Positions 17,918-28,089 of a stretch of DNA of 64,000 nt are shown in pieces. The DNA is taken from assembly GCF_018398425.1 (NCBI RefSeq), contig NZ_JADPMV010000001.1, forward strand, positions 1 to 64,000. The letters are read 5' to 3'. This DNA is from Pseudomonas lalucatii (GTDB lineage: Bacteria > Pseudomonadota > Gammaproteobacteria > Pseudomonadales > Pseudomonadaceae). A program made the translations under genes and the position numbers. Position 1 is the first letter of the stretch, and each line of letters starts with the position of its first letter. The notes beneath the pieces were generated by a model. The model was given only the letters and a program-made list of their open reading frames with translations, searched no databases and was not told the origin of the DNA.

Positions 17918-18454
17918 TTACTCGCCAGGGTGTGCGTCAGGGGTGCAGCCGGGTTTCCCCGCTGCGTACTTTAGGCTTGGGTCGACCAGCGCGCTGAAGC
18001 GTTTGAGGGCTTCGGAGCCGATCAACAGCGGGTATTGGAAGGCACTGCGGTCGGTCAGGTTCACTTCGATCGTGCGCAGGGCTTGGCCCATGCACACGGT
18101 CAACTCGATAACGGGGCGTGCGGTGTAGGTCTTTTCTTCTTCGGGATCATAGTCGCCGGCGCGGCGCTTGATCTTGCTGATGCGCGCCAGCGGCCGTTCG
18201 ATCGGGTGCTCGTGGGCCTCGTCGATGGCCAGGTAGAACTGTACCCAGGTTTCATCGTCACGCTTGAAGCGCCTGATGTCGCGTGCGCTCAGGGATGCGG
18301 TCTTGGCGCCGGTGTCCAGTTTCGCAGGAACCTCCAGGTCGAGATCGTAGAGCTTGGCGTACTCGTTGAGGCCATAGACGGTCTTGTTCGCGGCGAGTCC
18401 CATGCCTGGCAGGAGAAACAGGCAGAGCAGCAGGGCAGAGGGCTCGAGTCTCAT
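17918..18454 (-). CDS. Retropepsin-like aspartic protease (annotated 'ATP-dependent zinc protease' family)
   Basis: A 178-aa protein with a cleavable signal peptide (about residues 1-21, ending in GMGLAA), so probably periplasmic. The motif AKLDTGAKTASL (45-56) is the Asp-Thr-Gly catalytic loop of retropepsin-like proteases. The flap region and PLLIGSEAL (about 142-150) correspond to the second structural block of the fold. Databases often call this family ATP-dependent zinc protease, but no ATP or zinc site is visible. It is the first gene of the operon with the 7TM and glutamate-ligase-like genes. Its neighbours suggest it trims the product of the ligase or a linked peptide. Confidence 0.82.
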   Translation of the reverse strand: MRLEPSALLLCLFLLPGMGLAANKTVYGLNEYAKLYDLDLEVPAKLDTGAKTASLSARDIRRFKRDDETWVQFYLAIDEAHEHPIERPLARISKIKRRAGDYDPEEEKTYTARPVIELTVCMGQALRTIEVNLTDRSAFQYPLLIGSEALKRFSALVDPSLKYAAGKPGCTPDAHPGE

Positions 18455-18676
18455 AAGTCCTATTGAATGTTGCGCAACGTTTTGATCAGAAAGACCGGCG
18501 GGCGTGATGCAAAAGCCACGTGCGTCTGGCGTGGAGTCTAGCAGGCGTGGCGGACGCGCCCGCCCAGGCTAAAACCGGCGGCATTCTAGCATGGCGATTT
18601 TCTGCTGTAACAGACGCTTACGAGTAATCGCCCGGGTGATTTACCGAGCCCAGGCGTCGGGGTGGCCTGCCGGGAG
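18455..18676. other. Intergenic region between the protease operon and prpR control region
   Basis: This stretch holds the divergent promoter region of the protease operon. A perfect 10-bp palindrome GTTGCGCAAC lies at 18469-18478, immediately upstream of the protease gene. No gene was seen. Confidence 0.4.
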
Positions 18677-18761
18677 ATTGTCGACAGTATCCATTGCTTG
18701 GTTGACATTAAGGTCTGATAAGCCTATTTTTTCGGCATCAAGCAATCATGGTGTCGACAAT
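18677..18761 (+). promoter_or_regulatory. prp operon promoter with paired palindromic operators
   Basis: A sigma-70 promoter is visible: TTGACA at 18702-18707, a 17-bp spacer, and TATTTT at 18725-18730. The 8-bp palindrome TGTCGACA occurs at 18679-18686 (upstream of -35) and at 18752-18759 (between the start site and the ATG). Each copy is followed or preceded by ATTGCTTG/CAAGCAAT, so the two halves (18677-18700 and 18739-18761) form one long imperfect inverted repeat around the promoter. The centres are 73 bp apart, about seven helical turns. The likely ligand is the GntR protein PrpR encoded just downstream. Confidence 0.72.
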
Positions 18762-19499
18762 ATGCTGGACGCAGCCGAAGCCCCCCGCGATGCGCAAGAG
18801 GACAGCGAGACTCTTTCCGAGCATGTCTTCCGGCGTATCCAGGCGGCCATAGTCCGTGGCGAGATCGCGCCGGGCAGCAAGATCTCCGAGCCGGAGCTGG
18901 CGCGCACCTACGGCATCAGTCGCGGACCGCTGCGCGAGGCGATCCATCGCCTGGAGGGACAGAAGCTGCTGGTGCGCGTCCCCCATGTCGGCGCGCGGGT
19001 GGTGTCGCTGTCCCATGACGAGCTGATCGAGCTGTACGAGATCCGCGAGTCGCTGGAGGGCATGGCCTGCCGCCTGGCCGCCGAGCGCATGAGCCAGGAG
19101 GAGATCGAGGAGCTGCGCCGGGTGCTCGACCTGCATGAGCAGGACGAGGCCTTCAAGGCCGGCGTCGGCTACTACCAGCAGGAGGGCGACTTCGACTTCC
19201 ACTACCGGATCATCCAGGGCAGCGGCAACAAGACCCTGAGCCAGATGCTCTGCGGCGAGCTGTACCAGCTGGTGCGCATGTACCGCCTGCAGTTCTCCGC
19301 CACGCCCAGTCGGCCGCGCCAGGCCTTCGCCGAGCACCACCGCATTCTCGATGCCATCGCCGACCGGGACGGCGAGCTGGCCGAGTTGTTGATGCGCCGT
19401 CACATCGGCGCCTCCAAGCGCAACATCGAGCGTCACTACAGCTCCCAGAAGGGGCAGGGCGCGCAATCCAAGACAGCCAAACCCAGAGGTGAGTCATGA
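18762..19499 (+). CDS. prpR: GntR-family regulator of the 2-methylcitrate cycle
   Basis: A 245-aa FadR-subfamily GntR regulator. The N-terminal winged helix (about 16-80) contains [30 protein letters not shown], and a C-terminal all-helical FCD ligand domain follows. The ATG at 18762 is chosen because upstream codons in frame run through the promoter. The gene is first in the prp operon and overlaps prpB by four bases (ATGA). By position it should sense a cycle intermediate such as 2-methylcitrate and repress its own operon through the TGTCGACA palindromes. Pseudomonas use this GntR type rather than the sigma-54-dependent PrpR of enterics. Confidence 0.88.
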   Translation: MLDAAEAPRDAQEDSETLSEHVFRRIQAAIVRGEIAPGSKISEPELARTYGISRGPLREAIHRLEGQKLLVRVPHVGARVVSLSHDELIELYEIRESLEGMACRLAAERMSQEEIEELRRVLDLHEQDEAFKAGVGYYQQEGDFDFHYRIIQGSGNKTLSQMLCGELYQLVRMYRLQFSATPSRPRQAFAEHHRILDAIADRDGELAELLMRRHIGASKRNIERHYSSQKGQGAQSKTAKPRGES

Positions 19500-20380
19500 G
19501 TCAGCTTTCCCCAGGCCAGCGTTTTCGCCAGGCTCTTGCCGAAGAACAACCGCTGCAGGTGATCGGCGCCATCAACGCCAACCATGCGCTGCTGGCCCAG
19601 CGTGCCGGCTTCAAGGCCATCTACCTGTCCGGCGGCGGTGTCGCGGCCGGCTCGCTGGGTCTGCCGGACCTGGGCATCAACACCCTGGATGACGTGTTGA
19701 CCGACGTGCGCCGCATCACCGATGTCTGCGACCTGCCGCTGCTGGTGGACATCGACACCGGCTTCGGCCCCAGCGCCTTCAATATCGAACGCACCGTCAA
19801 GAACCTGATCAAGGCCGGCGCCGCCGCGGCCCATATCGAGGACCAGGTCGGCGCCAAGCGCTGCGGCCACCGCCCGGGCAAGGAAATCGTCTCCTGCGAG
19901 GAGATGGTCGACCGCGTGCGTGCCGCCGCCGACGCCAAGACCGACGCGGATTTCTTCCTGATCGCCCGCACCGACGCCATCCAGGCCGAGGGGGTGGACG
20001 CCGCCATCGAGCGCTGCCAGCGCTACGTCGAGGCCGGTGCCGACGGCATCTTCGCCGAGGCCGCCTATGACCTGCCGACCTACAAGCGCTTCGTCGATGC
20101 GCTGAACGTGCCGGTGCTGGCCAATATCACCGAATTCGGCGCGACCCCGCTGTTTACCCGCGACGAGCTGGCCTCGGTCGGCGTGGCCATCCAGCTCTAC
20201 CCGCTGTCGGCCTTCCGCGCCGCCAACAAGGCCGCGGAAAGCGTCTACACCGCCATTCGCCAGCAAGGCCATCAGAAGAACGTGATCGAACTGATGCAGA
20301 CCCGCGCCGAACTGTATGAGCGCATCGGCTACCACGCCTTCGAGCAGAAGCTCGACGCGCTGTTCGCCGCCAAGAAGTGA
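19496..20380 (+). CDS. prpB: 2-methylisocitrate lyase PrpB
   Basis: This lyase cleaves 2-methylisocitrate to pyruvate and succinate, the last step of the 2-methylcitrate cycle. The 294-aa protein has the typical length and the isocitrate-lyase-superfamily signature KRCGH at residues 121-125 with catalytic Cys123. The metal/substrate residues appear in VDIDTGFG (84-91) and HIEDQV (113-118). The start overlaps the prpR stop, and prpC follows after 40 bp with its own ribosome site. Confidence 0.96.
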   Translation: MSQLSPGQRFRQALAEEQPLQVIGAINANHALLAQRAGFKAIYLSGGGVAAGSLGLPDLGINTLDDVLTDVRRITDVCDLPLLVDIDTGFGPSAFNIERTVKNLIKAGAAAAHIEDQVGAKRCGHRPGKEIVSCEEMVDRVRAAADAKTDADFFLIARTDAIQAEGVDAAIERCQRYVEAGADGIFAEAAYDLPTYKRFVDALNVPVLANITEFGATPLFTRDELASVGVAIQLYPLSAFRAANKAAESVYTAIRQQGHQKNVIELMQTRAELYERIGYHAFEQKLDALFAAKK

Positions 20381-20420
20381 CAGCGCCAGGCCAGATCAAC
20401 CAGGATTCGAGGAGATAAGC

Positions 20421-21578
20421 ATGAGTGCCACCGAAACCACCCCGGGCTTCAAGCCGAAGAAATCCGTCGCCCTCTCCGGCACCGCCGCCGGCAATACCGC
20501 GCTGTGCACCGTCGGGCGCAGCGGCAACGACCTGCACTACCGCGGCTATGACATTCTCGACGTGGCGACCACCTGCGAGTTCGAGGAGATCGCCCACCTG
20601 CTGGTGCACGGCAAGCTGCCCAACGTCGCCGAACTGGCCGCCTACAAGGTCAAGCTCAAGGCCTTGCGCGGCCTGCCAGCGGCCCTCAAGAGCGCCCTGG
20701 AACAACTGCCGGCGTCCGCCCACCCGATGGACGTGATGCGCACCGGCGTCTCCGTGCTCGGCTGCCTGTCGCCGGAGAAGGACGACCACAACCATCCCGG
20801 CGCCCGCGACATCGCCGACAAGCTGATGGCCTCCCTGGGCTCCATGCTGCTGTACTGGTACCACTTCAGCCACAACGGCAAGCGCATCGAGGTGGAGTCC
20901 GACGAGGACTCCATCGGCGGTCACTTCCTCCATCTGCTGCATGGCGAGAAGCCGCGCGACAGCTGGGTGCGCGCCATGCACACCTCGCTGATCCTGTACG
21001 CCGAGCACGAGTTCAACGCCTCCACCTTCGCCTCGCGGGTGGTCGCCGGTACCGGTTCGGACATGTACTCGGCCATCGCCGCGGGCATCGGCGCGCTGCG
21101 CGGGCCCAAGCACGGCGGCGCCAACGAGGTGGCCTTCGAGATCCAGAAACGCTACGACGACCCGGACGAGGCCGAGGCCGATATCCGCGCCCGCGTCGAG
21201 AAGAAGGAAGTGGTGATCGGCTTCGGCCACCCGGTGTACACCGTGAGTGATCCGCGCAACAAGGTGATCAAGGAAGTGGCCCGCGAGCTGTCGCAAGAAC
21301 AGGGCAACAGCAAGATGTTCGACATCGCCGAGCGTCTGGAAAGCGTTATGTGGGACATCAAGAAGATGTTCCCCAACCTCGATTGGTTCAGCGCGGTCAG
21401 CTACCACATGATGGGCGTGCCCACCGCCATGTTCACTCCGCTGTTCGTCATAGCCCGCACCTCGGGCTGGTCGAGCCACGTGATCGAGCAGCGCATCGAC
21501 GGCAAGATCATCCGCCCCAGCGCCAACTATGTGGGCCCGGAAGATCTGCAGTTCGTGCCGCTCAAGGACCGCAAGTGA
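20421..21578 (+). CDS. prpC: 2-methylcitrate synthase PrpC
   Basis: This enzyme condenses propionyl-CoA with oxaloacetate to give 2-methylcitrate. At 385 aa it has the length of PrpC rather than hexameric citrate synthase (about 430). Citrate-synthase-family motifs are present: the [16 protein letters not shown] segment ([16 protein letters not shown]) and [13 protein letters not shown], with catalytic His residues, and VSYHMMGVP near the C terminus. The ATG follows the GGAGATAAGC ribosome site. The open frame upstream of it lies inside prpB and is not used. acnD begins one base after the stop codon. Confidence 0.96.
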   Translation: MSATETTPGFKPKKSVALSGTAAGNTALCTVGRSGNDLHYRGYDILDVATTCEFEEIAHLLVHGKLPNVAELAAYKVKLKALRGLPAALKSALEQLPASAHPMDVMRTGVSVLGCLSPEKDDHNHPGARDIADKLMASLGSMLLYWYHFSHNGKRIEVESDEDSIGGHFLHLLHGEKPRDSWVRAMHTSLILYAEHEFNASTFASRVVAGTGSDMYSAIAAGIGALRGPKHGGANEVAFEIQKRYDDPDEAEADIRARVEKKEVVIGFGHPVYTVSDPRNKVIKEVARELSQEQGNSKMFDIAERLESVMWDIKKMFPNLDWFSAVSYHMMGVPTAMFTPLFVIARTSGWSSHVIEQRIDGKIIRPSANYVGPEDLQFVPLKDRK

Positions 21579-21579
21579 C

Positions 21580-24192
21580 ATGAATACTCAATACCGCAAG
21601 AACCTGTCCGGCAGCGTGCTGGACTATTTCGACACCCGCGAGGCGGTCGATGCCATTGCGCCCGGTGCCTACGCCAGGCTGCCGTACACCTCGCGGGTGC
21701 TCGCCGAGCAGCTGGTGCGGCGCTGCGATCCGGCCGCGCTGAGCGATTCGCTCAAGCAGCTGATCGAGCGCAGGCGTGACCTGGACTTCCCCTGGTACCC
21801 GGCCCGCGTGGTCTGCCATGACATCCTCGGCCAGACCGCGTTGGTCGACCTGGCCGGTCTGCGCGACGCCATTGCCGAGCAGGGCGGCGATCCGGCCAAG
21901 GTCAACCCGGTGGTGCCGACCCAGCTGATCGTCGACCACTCGCTGGCGGTGGAGCACGCGGGCTTCGATCCGGAGGCCTTCGAGAAGAACCGGGCGATCG
22001 AAGACCGGCGCAACGAGGACCGCTTCCACTTCATCGAGTGGACCAAGACCGCGTTCAAGAACGTCGATGTGATCCCGGCCGGCAACGGCATCATGCACCA
22101 GATCAACCTGGAGAAGATGAGCCCGGTAATCCAGGTGCGTGATGGCGTGGCCTTTCCCGATACCTGTGTGGGCACCGACAGCCACACCCCGCACGTCGAT
22201 GCCCTGGGCGTGATCGCCGTCGGCGTCGGTGGCCTGGAGGCGGAAACCGTGATGCTCGGCCGCGCTTCGATGATGCGCCTGCCCGATATCGTCGGCGTCG
22301 AACTGACCGGCAAGCGCCAGCCGGGCATCACCGCCACCGACATCGTCCTGGCCCTGACCGAATTCCTGCGTCAGGAGCGGGTGGTGGGTGCCTGGGTCGA
22401 GTTCTTCGGCGAGGGCGCCGACAGCCTGACCATCGGCGACCGTGCCACCATCTCCAACATGTGCCCGGAATACGGCGCCACGGCGGCGATGTTCTACATC
22501 GACCAGCAGACCATCGACTACCTCAGGCTAACCGGCCGCGAGCCGGAGCAGGTGGCGCTGGTGGAGCACTACGCCAGGACCACCGGGCTGTGGGCCGATG
22601 CGCTGGTCAGCGCCGAGTACGAGCGGGTGCTGCGCTTCGATCTGTCCAGCGTGGTGCGCAACCTGGCCGGGCCGAGCAACCCGCACAAGCGCCTGCCGAC
22701 CTCGGCGCTGCATGAGCGCGGCATTGCCGACGAGGCCAAGCTGCAAGCCGGCAAGGCCGAGGAAGCCCAGGGCCTGATGCCCGATGGCGCGGTGATCATC
22801 GCCGCCATCACCAGCTGCACCAACACCTCGAACCCGCGCAACGTGGTGGCCGCCGGCCTGCTGGCGAAGAAGGCCAATGCCCTGGGTCTGCTGCGCAAGC
22901 CCTGGGTCAAGAGTTCCTTCGCCCCCGGCTCCAAGGTCGCCAAGTTGTACCTGGAAGAGGCCGGCCTGCTGAGCGAGCTGGAACAGCTCGGCTTCGGCAT
23001 CGTGGCTTACGCCTGCACCACCTGTAACGGCATGTCCGGTGCCCTGGACCCGAAGATCCAGCAGGAAATCATCGAGCGTGACCTGTATGCCACCGCCGTC
23101 CTGAGCGGCAACCGCAACTTCGACGGGCGTATCCATCCCTACGCCAAGCAGGCTTTCCTGGCCTCGCCGCCGCTGGTGGTGGCCTACGCCATCGCCGGCA
23201 CCGTGCGCTTCGACATCGAGCAGGACGTGCTGGGCCACGACCAGAGTGGCAACCCGATCACCCTTAAGGATCTGTGGCCGAGCGACGAGGAGATCGATGC
23301 CATAGTCGCCTCCAGCGTCAAGCCGGAGCAGTTCCGCCAGGTCTACATCCCGATGTTCGACCTGGGGGCCGTGCAGGAGGCCGAGAGCCCGCTGTACGAC
23401 TGGCGGCCGATGTCCACCTATATCCGCCGCCCACCCTACTGGGAGGGCGCGCTGGCCGGTGAGCGCACGCTCAAGGGCATGCGTCCGCTGGCGGTGCTGC
23501 CGGACAACATCACCACCGACCACCTGTCGCCGTCCAACGCCATTCTGCTGGACTCGGCGGCGGGCGAGTACCTGGCCAAGATGGGCCTGCCGGAGGAGGA
23601 CTTCAACTCCTACGCGACTCATAGGGGCGACCATTTGACCGCCCAGCGCGCCACCTTCGCCAACCCCAAGCTGTTCAACGAGATGGTGCGCGGCGAAGAC
23701 GGCAGCGTGAAGCAGGGTTCGCTGGCCCGCGTCGAGCCGGAAGGCCAGGTGATGCGCATGTGGGAGGCGATCGAGACCTACATGCAGCGCAAGCAGAACC
23801 TGATCATCGTCGCCGGTGCCGATTACGGCCAGGGCAGCTCGCGGGACTGGGCGGCCAAGGGCGTGCGTCTGGCCGGGGTCGAGGTGATTGCCGCCGAAGG
23901 CTTCGAGCGCATCCACCGCACCAACCTGATCGGCATGGGCGTGCTGCCGCTGGAGTTCAAGCCGGGCACCACCCGCTTGACCCTGGGCATCGACGGCACC
24001 GAGACCTACGACGTGATCGGCGAGCGCCAGCCGCGCGCCACGCTGACCCTGGTGATCAGCCGGCGCAACGGCGAGCGCGTCGAGGTGCCGATGACCTGTC
24101 GCCTGGACAGCGATGAGGAGGTACTGATCTACGAGGCCGGCGGCGTGCTGCAGCGCTTCGCCCAGGACTTCCTCGAGTCGTCCAAGGGCTGA
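21580..24192 (+). CDS. acnD: 2-methylcitrate dehydratase (Fe-S dependent) AcnD
   Basis: An aconitase-family [4Fe-4S] dehydratase that acts with PrpF to convert 2-methylcitrate to 2-methyl-aconitate. The 870-aa length suits the AcnD/AcnA-type family. Cluster ligands are in ITSCTNTSNP and YACTTCNGMSG. The substrate-loop motifs GTDSHTPHVDALG and DYGQGSSRDWAAKG are also intact. The ATG at 21580 is one base after the prpC stop, so the two are translationally linked. prpF follows after a short gap containing a hairpin. Presence of acnD plus prpF identifies the AcnD-dependent version of the pathway. Confidence 0.95.
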   Translation: MNTQYRKNLSGSVLDYFDTREAVDAIAPGAYARLPYTSRVLAEQLVRRCDPAALSDSLKQLIERRRDLDFPWYPARVVCHDILGQTALVDLAGLRDAIAEQGGDPAKVNPVVPTQLIVDHSLAVEHAGFDPEAFEKNRAIEDRRNEDRFHFIEWTKTAFKNVDVIPAGNGIMHQINLEKMSPVIQVRDGVAFPDTCVGTDSHTPHVDALGVIAVGVGGLEAETVMLGRASMMRLPDIVGVELTGKRQPGITATDIVLALTEFLRQERVVGAWVEFFGEGADSLTIGDRATISNMCPEYGATAAMFYIDQQTIDYLRLTGREPEQVALVEHYARTTGLWADALVSAEYERVLRFDLSSVVRNLAGPSNPHKRLPTSALHERGIADEAKLQAGKAEEAQGLMPDGAVIIAAITSCTNTSNPRNVVAAGLLAKKANALGLLRKPWVKSSFAPGSKVAKLYLEEAGLLSELEQLGFGIVAYACTTCNGMSGALDPKIQQEIIERDLYATAVLSGNRNFDGRIHPYAKQAFLASPPLVVAYAIAGTVRFDIEQDVLGHDQSGNPITLKDLWPSDEEIDAIVASSVKPEQFRQVYIPMFDLGAVQEAESPLYDWRPMSTYIRRPPYWEGALAGERTLKGMRPLAVLPDNITTDHLSPSNAILLDSAAGEYLAKMGLPEEDFNSYATHRGDHLTAQRATFANPKLFNEMVRGEDGSVKQGSLARVEPEGQVMRMWEAIETYMQRKQNLIIVAGADYGQGSSRDWAAKGVRLAGVEVIAAEGFERIHRTNLIGMGVLPLEFKPGTTRLTLGIDGTETYDVIGERQPRATLTLVISRRNGERVEVPMTCRLDSDEEVLIYEAGGVLQRFAQDFLESSKG

Positions 24193-24200
24193 TCCATCAT

Positions 24201-24220
24201 CCGGGGCGGCAACGCCCCGG
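24201..24220 (+). terminator. Intra-operon hairpin between acnD and prpF
   Basis: A perfect 8-bp GC stem with a GCAA tetraloop, followed by TCTTCTTT. It is too weak in T residues to be a clear terminator. It more likely stabilises the acnD 3' end or sets relative expression of prpF. Confidence 0.5.
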
Positions 24221-24242
24221 TCTTCTTTCAGGAGAACGCACC

Positions 24243-25430
24243 ATGGCTCACGCAGCCCAGATCAAGATTCCCGCCACCTATATGCGTGGCGGCACCAGCA
24301 AGGGCGTGTTCTTCCGCCTGCAGGACCTGCCCGAGCGCTGCCAGGTGCCGGGCGCGGCGCGCGACCGGCTGTTCATGCGGGTGATCGGCGGCCCCGACCC
24401 CTATGCCGCGCACATCGACGGCATGGGCGGGGCCACCTCCAGCACCAGCAAGTGCGTGATCCTGGCGAAAAGCACTCAGCCGGATCACGACGTCGACTAC
24501 CTCTACGGCCAGGTCGCCATCGACAAGGCCTTCGTCGACTGGAGCGGCAACTGCGGCAACCTGTCGACCGCCGCCGGTGCCTTCGCCCTGCATGCCGGGC
24601 TGGTCGATCCGGCGCGCATTCCGCAGAACGGCACCTGCGTGGTGCGCATCTGGCAGGCCAATATCCGGAAAACCATCATCGCCCACGTGCCGGTCAGCAA
24701 TGGCCAGGTGCAGGAGACCGGCGATTTCGAGCTCGACGGCGTGACCTTCCCGGCTGCCGAGATCGTGCTGGAGTTCCTCGACCCGTCCGATGAGGGCGAG
24801 GCGGGCGGCTCGATGTTTCCCACCGGCAATCTGGTCGACGACCTCGAGGTGCCGGGCCTCGGCACGCTCGAGGCGACCATGATCAGCGCCGGCATTCCGA
24901 CCGTGTTCGTCAACGCCGCGGCCATCGGCTGCAGCGGCGCCGAGTTGCGCGAAGACATCAACGGCGACGCCGAGGCGCTGGCGCGGTTCGAGGCGATCCG
25001 GGTCGCCGGCGCCTTGCGCATGGGCCTGATCAAGACCGCGGAAGAGGCGGCCACCCGCCAGCACACGCCGAAGATCGCCTTCGTCGCACCGCCCAGGGAC
25101 TACATCACCGCCAGCGGCAAGCAGGTGCGGGCCGGCGACATCGACCTGCTGGTACGTGCGCTGTCCATGGGCAAGCTGCACCACGCGATGATGGGTACCT
25201 GCGCGGTGGCCATCGGCACCGCCGCGGCGATCCCGGGCACCCTGGTCAACCTGGCGGCCGGCGGTGGCGAGCGCGAGGCCGTGCGCTTCGGTCACCCGTC
25301 CGGCACCTTGCGCGTGGGCGCCGAGGCGGCGCAGGTCGCGGGCAAGTGGTCGGTGACCAAGGCGGTCATGAGCCGCAGCGCCAGGGTGCTGATGGAAGGC
25401 TGGGTGCGGGTGCCCGCAGACGCCTTCTAG
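24243..25430 (+). CDS. prpF: 2-methylaconitate cis-trans isomerase PrpF
   Basis: This isomerase works with AcnD to supply cis-2-methylaconitate. The 395-aa protein fits the PrpF family (diaminopimelate-epimerase fold) and contains MRGGTSKGVFF at about 14-24, GGATSSTSKCVIL at 63-75 and GNCGNLSTAAGAFAL at 100-114. An AGGAG ribosome site is 7 bases before the ATG. It is the fifth gene of the operon. Confidence 0.95.
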   Translation: MAHAAQIKIPATYMRGGTSKGVFFRLQDLPERCQVPGAARDRLFMRVIGGPDPYAAHIDGMGGATSSTSKCVILAKSTQPDHDVDYLYGQVAIDKAFVDWSGNCGNLSTAAGAFALHAGLVDPARIPQNGTCVVRIWQANIRKTIIAHVPVSNGQVQETGDFELDGVTFPAAEIVLEFLDPSDEGEAGGSMFPTGNLVDDLEVPGLGTLEATMISAGIPTVFVNAAAIGCSGAELREDINGDAEALARFEAIRVAGALRMGLIKTAEEAATRQHTPKIAFVAPPRDYITASGKQVRAGDIDLLVRALSMGKLHHAMMGTCAVAIGTAAAIPGTLVNLAAGGGEREAVRFGHPSGTLRVGAEAAQVAGKWSVTKAVMSRSARVLMEGWVRVPADAF

Positions 25431-25551
25431 GGCGGGGCGGCGGCGCTTCAAGGCGCCGGACGGGGCGCTACGCTGATAGGTGAGGGGCCCCGTGGCGGCC
25501 CCTGCACGGGGGTATGGTTCTTCAGCACCTCGCCCGAGGAGGAGGCGCCCG

Positions 25552-27036
25552 ATGTCCACATCCATCGAGACGAATGCCCGTCCCGACTACGACCAGGTTC
25601 TGCAGGATATCGCCGACTATGTCCTGAACTACCGGATCGAGTCCGCCGAGGCGCGCAGCACCGCGCGCCACTGCCTGATGGACAGCCTTGGCTGCGCCCT
25701 GCTGGCGCTGGCCTTTCCCGCCTGCACCAAGCTCCTGGGGCCCCTGGTGGAGGGCACCCAGGTGCCGCACGGCGCCCGCGTGCCGGGCACCCGCCTGGTC
25801 CTCGACCCGGTCAAGGCGGCCTGGGACATCGGCTGTGCCGTGCGCTGGCTGGACTATAACGACACCTGGCTGGCGGCCGAGTGGGGGCATCCCTCCGACA
25901 ACCTGGGCGGCATCCTCGCGGTGACCGATCACCTGTCGCGCAAGCGGGTCAGTCAGGGGGAAGCGCCGCTGACCATGGGCGCGGTCCTGGACGCCATGAT
26001 CATGGCCCACGAGATCCAGGGGGTGATTGCCCTGGAGAATGCCTTCAACCGCGTCGGCCTCGACCACGTCATCCTGGTGAAGGTGGCAAGCACGGCGGTC
26101 TGCGCCAGGTTGATGGGGGCCACTCGCGAGCAGCTGCTGTCGGCCCTGTCCCATGCCTTCGTCGATGGCCAGGCCCTGCGCACCTATCGCCATGCGCCGA
26201 ATGCCGGCAGCCGCAAGTCCTGGGCGGCGGGCGATGCGACCAGCCGCGGCGTGCGCCTGGCCGACATCGCCCTGCGTGGCGAGACGGGCATTCCCGCTGT
26301 GCTGACCGCGCCGCAGTGGGGGTTCTACGACGTGTCGTTCAGTCACTGCAATCAGGACCTGGCGACCAAGCCTGCGCAGCGGCGCCGGTTCAGCTTCTCC
26401 CGCGGCTTCGGCAGCTACGTGATGGAGAACGTGCTGTTCAAGGTCAGTTTCCCGGCCGAGTTCCACGCCCAGACCGCCTGCGAGGCGGCGGTGCAGTTGC
26501 ACCCGCAGGTCCGGGAGCGCCTGGGCGAGATCGCCAGGATCGTCATCCACACCCAGGAGCCGGCGCTGCGCATCATCGCCAAGACCGGGCCGCTGGCCAA
26601 TCCGGCCGATCGCGATCACTGCCTGCAGTACGTGACGGCGGTGCCCTTGATCTTCGGCACCCTCACGGCCGAACACTACGAGGACGACTTCCACGCCGCC
26701 CACCCGCTTATCGACGAGCTGCGCGCCAAGATGGCGGTGGTCGAGGAGCCGCGCTACAGCCGCGAATACCTGGAGGCCGACAAGCGCTCGATCGCCAACG
26801 CCGTCCAGGTGTTCTTCACTGACGGTACGAGCAGCGCCAGGGTGGCGGTGGAATACCCGGTTGGCCATCGGCGGCGGCGTCAGGAGGGCATCCCGCTGCT
26901 CGAGGCGAAGTTCAGGGCCAGCCTGGCGAGCCGCTTTCCCGGCCCGCGCTGCGCCGAGATCTTCGCCCTGTGCCAGGATCAGGCGCGGCTGGAGGCCACG
27001 CCGGTGCACCGGTTCATGGACCTGTGGGTGATCTGA
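25552..27036 (+). CDS. prpD: 2-methylcitrate dehydratase PrpD
   Basis: An iron-sulfur-independent 2-methylcitrate dehydratase of the MmgE/PrpD family, 494 aa. Family blocks include [15 protein letters not shown], the [25 protein letters not shown] segment (about 102-126) and [14 protein letters not shown] near residue 302. The ATG at 25552 follows a strong GAGGAGGAG ribosome site. An upstream ATG in frame would add a low-complexity Arg-rich leader and is rejected. Having both PrpD and AcnD gives two alternative dehydration routes in one operon, as known in other Pseudomonas. A clear terminator follows. Confidence 0.94.
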   Translation: MSTSIETNARPDYDQVLQDIADYVLNYRIESAEARSTARHCLMDSLGCALLALAFPACTKLLGPLVEGTQVPHGARVPGTRLVLDPVKAAWDIGCAVRWLDYNDTWLAAEWGHPSDNLGGILAVTDHLSRKRVSQGEAPLTMGAVLDAMIMAHEIQGVIALENAFNRVGLDHVILVKVASTAVCARLMGATREQLLSALSHAFVDGQALRTYRHAPNAGSRKSWAAGDATSRGVRLADIALRGETGIPAVLTAPQWGFYDVSFSHCNQDLATKPAQRRRFSFSRGFGSYVMENVLFKVSFPAEFHAQTACEAAVQLHPQVRERLGEIARIVIHTQEPALRIIAKTGPLANPADRDHCLQYVTAVPLIFGTLTAEHYEDDFHAAHPLIDELRAKMAVVEEPRYSREYLEADKRSIANAVQVFFTDGTSSARVAVEYPVGHRRRRQEGIPLLEAKFRASLASRFPGPRCAEIFALCQDQARLEATPVHRFMDLWVI

Positions 27037-27043
27037 TCCGCCT

Positions 27044-27083
27044 CCACAAAAAAGCCGGAGCGCGGGCTCCGGCTTTCTTGTGG
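27044..27083. terminator. Bidirectional terminator between prpD and ppsR
   Basis: An 18-bp stem with one mismatch (27044-27061 against 27066-27083) and a 4-nt loop, with an A-rich left arm and T-rich right arm. It ends the prp operon on the plus strand and ppsR on the minus strand. Confidence 0.9.
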
Positions 27084-27092
27084 GGGCGGGGC

Positions 27093-27911
27093 CTACTTGA
27101 GCCGTCGCTCCACGCCTTTCTCCACGAGGATCTTCGCCGAGATCTCCTCCACCGAGAAATGCGTGGAGTTGATGAAGGCGATGTTCTCGCGGCGGAACAG
27201 GTTCTCCACCTCGCGCACCTCGAACTCGCACTGGGCGAAGCTGGCATAGCGGCTGTTGGGCTTGCGCTCGTTGCGGATGGCGGTGAGGCGGTCCGGGTCG
27301 ATGGTCAGGCCGAACAGCTTGTCCTTGTGCTTCTTCAGCGCGGCGGGCAGTTGCAGTCGCTCCATGTCGTCTTCGGTCAGCGGGTAGTTGGCCGCGCGGA
27401 TGCCGTACTGCATGGCCATGTACAGACAGGTGGGGGTCTTGCCGCAGCGCGAGACGCCGACCAGGATCAGGTCGGCCTTGTCGTAGTAATGGGTGCGCGC
27501 GCCGTCGTCGTTGTCCAGGGCGAAGTTGACCGCCTCGATGCGCTCCATGTAGTTGGAGTTGTGGCCGATGGAGTGGGACTTGCCCACCGAGTAGGAGGAG
27601 TGCGAGCTCAGCTCCTGCTCCAGCGGGGCGAGGAAGGTCGAGAAGATGTCGATCATGAAGCCCTGGGACTGGGCCAGCACGTCGCGGATGTCCTGGTTGA
27701 CGATGGTGTCGAAGATGATCGGTCGCACCCCGTCTTTCTCGGCAGCGCTATTGATTTGTTGTACCATGGCGCGCGCTTTTTCCACGCTGTCGATGTACGG
27801 CCGCGTGAGCTTGATGAAGCTGGTGGTTTCGAACTGCGCCAACAGGCTCTGACCCAGGGTTTCGGCGGTGATGCCGGTACCATCGGAGATGAAAAAAGCG
27901 GTTCGTTTCAT
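27093..27911 (-). CDS. ppsR: Phosphoenolpyruvate synthase regulatory protein PpsR (PEP synthase kinase/phosphorylase)
   Basis: A bifunctional enzyme that inactivates PEP synthase by ADP-dependent phosphorylation and reactivates it by Pi-dependent phosphorylysis. The 272-aa protein matches the PSRP (DUF299) family from [23 protein letters not shown] onward. Its P-loop-like GVSRCGKT lies at 152-159. It is divergent from ppsA across 178 bp, the conserved arrangement for this enzyme-regulator pair. Confidence 0.95.
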   Translation of the reverse strand: MKRTAFFISDGTGITAETLGQSLLAQFETTSFIKLTRPYIDSVEKARAMVQQINSAAEKDGVRPIIFDTIVNQDIRDVLAQSQGFMIDIFSTFLAPLEQELSSHSSYSVGKSHSIGHNSNYMERIEAVNFALDNDDGARTHYYDKADLILVGVSRCGKTPTCLYMAMQYGIRAANYPLTEDDMERLQLPAALKKHKDKLFGLTIDPDRLTAIRNERKPNSRYASFAQCEFEVREVENLFRRENIAFINSTHFSVEEISAKILVEKGVERRLK

Positions 27912-28089
27912 TTGCGCCGTGGGCCTTAAGCTGAGGACGATTCTTGGCTATCATAGGCCCGCTTTGGCTGGCCCGAACTGGTCGGCATTGTTACTTATTT
28001 TCCAGGGCCAGGCCACAATCGTGCGGATCCGCTCCGCCGAACTTTCCCAGCCCCTTGAGCTTTTCCAACACCTAAGTGGAGAGATCACC

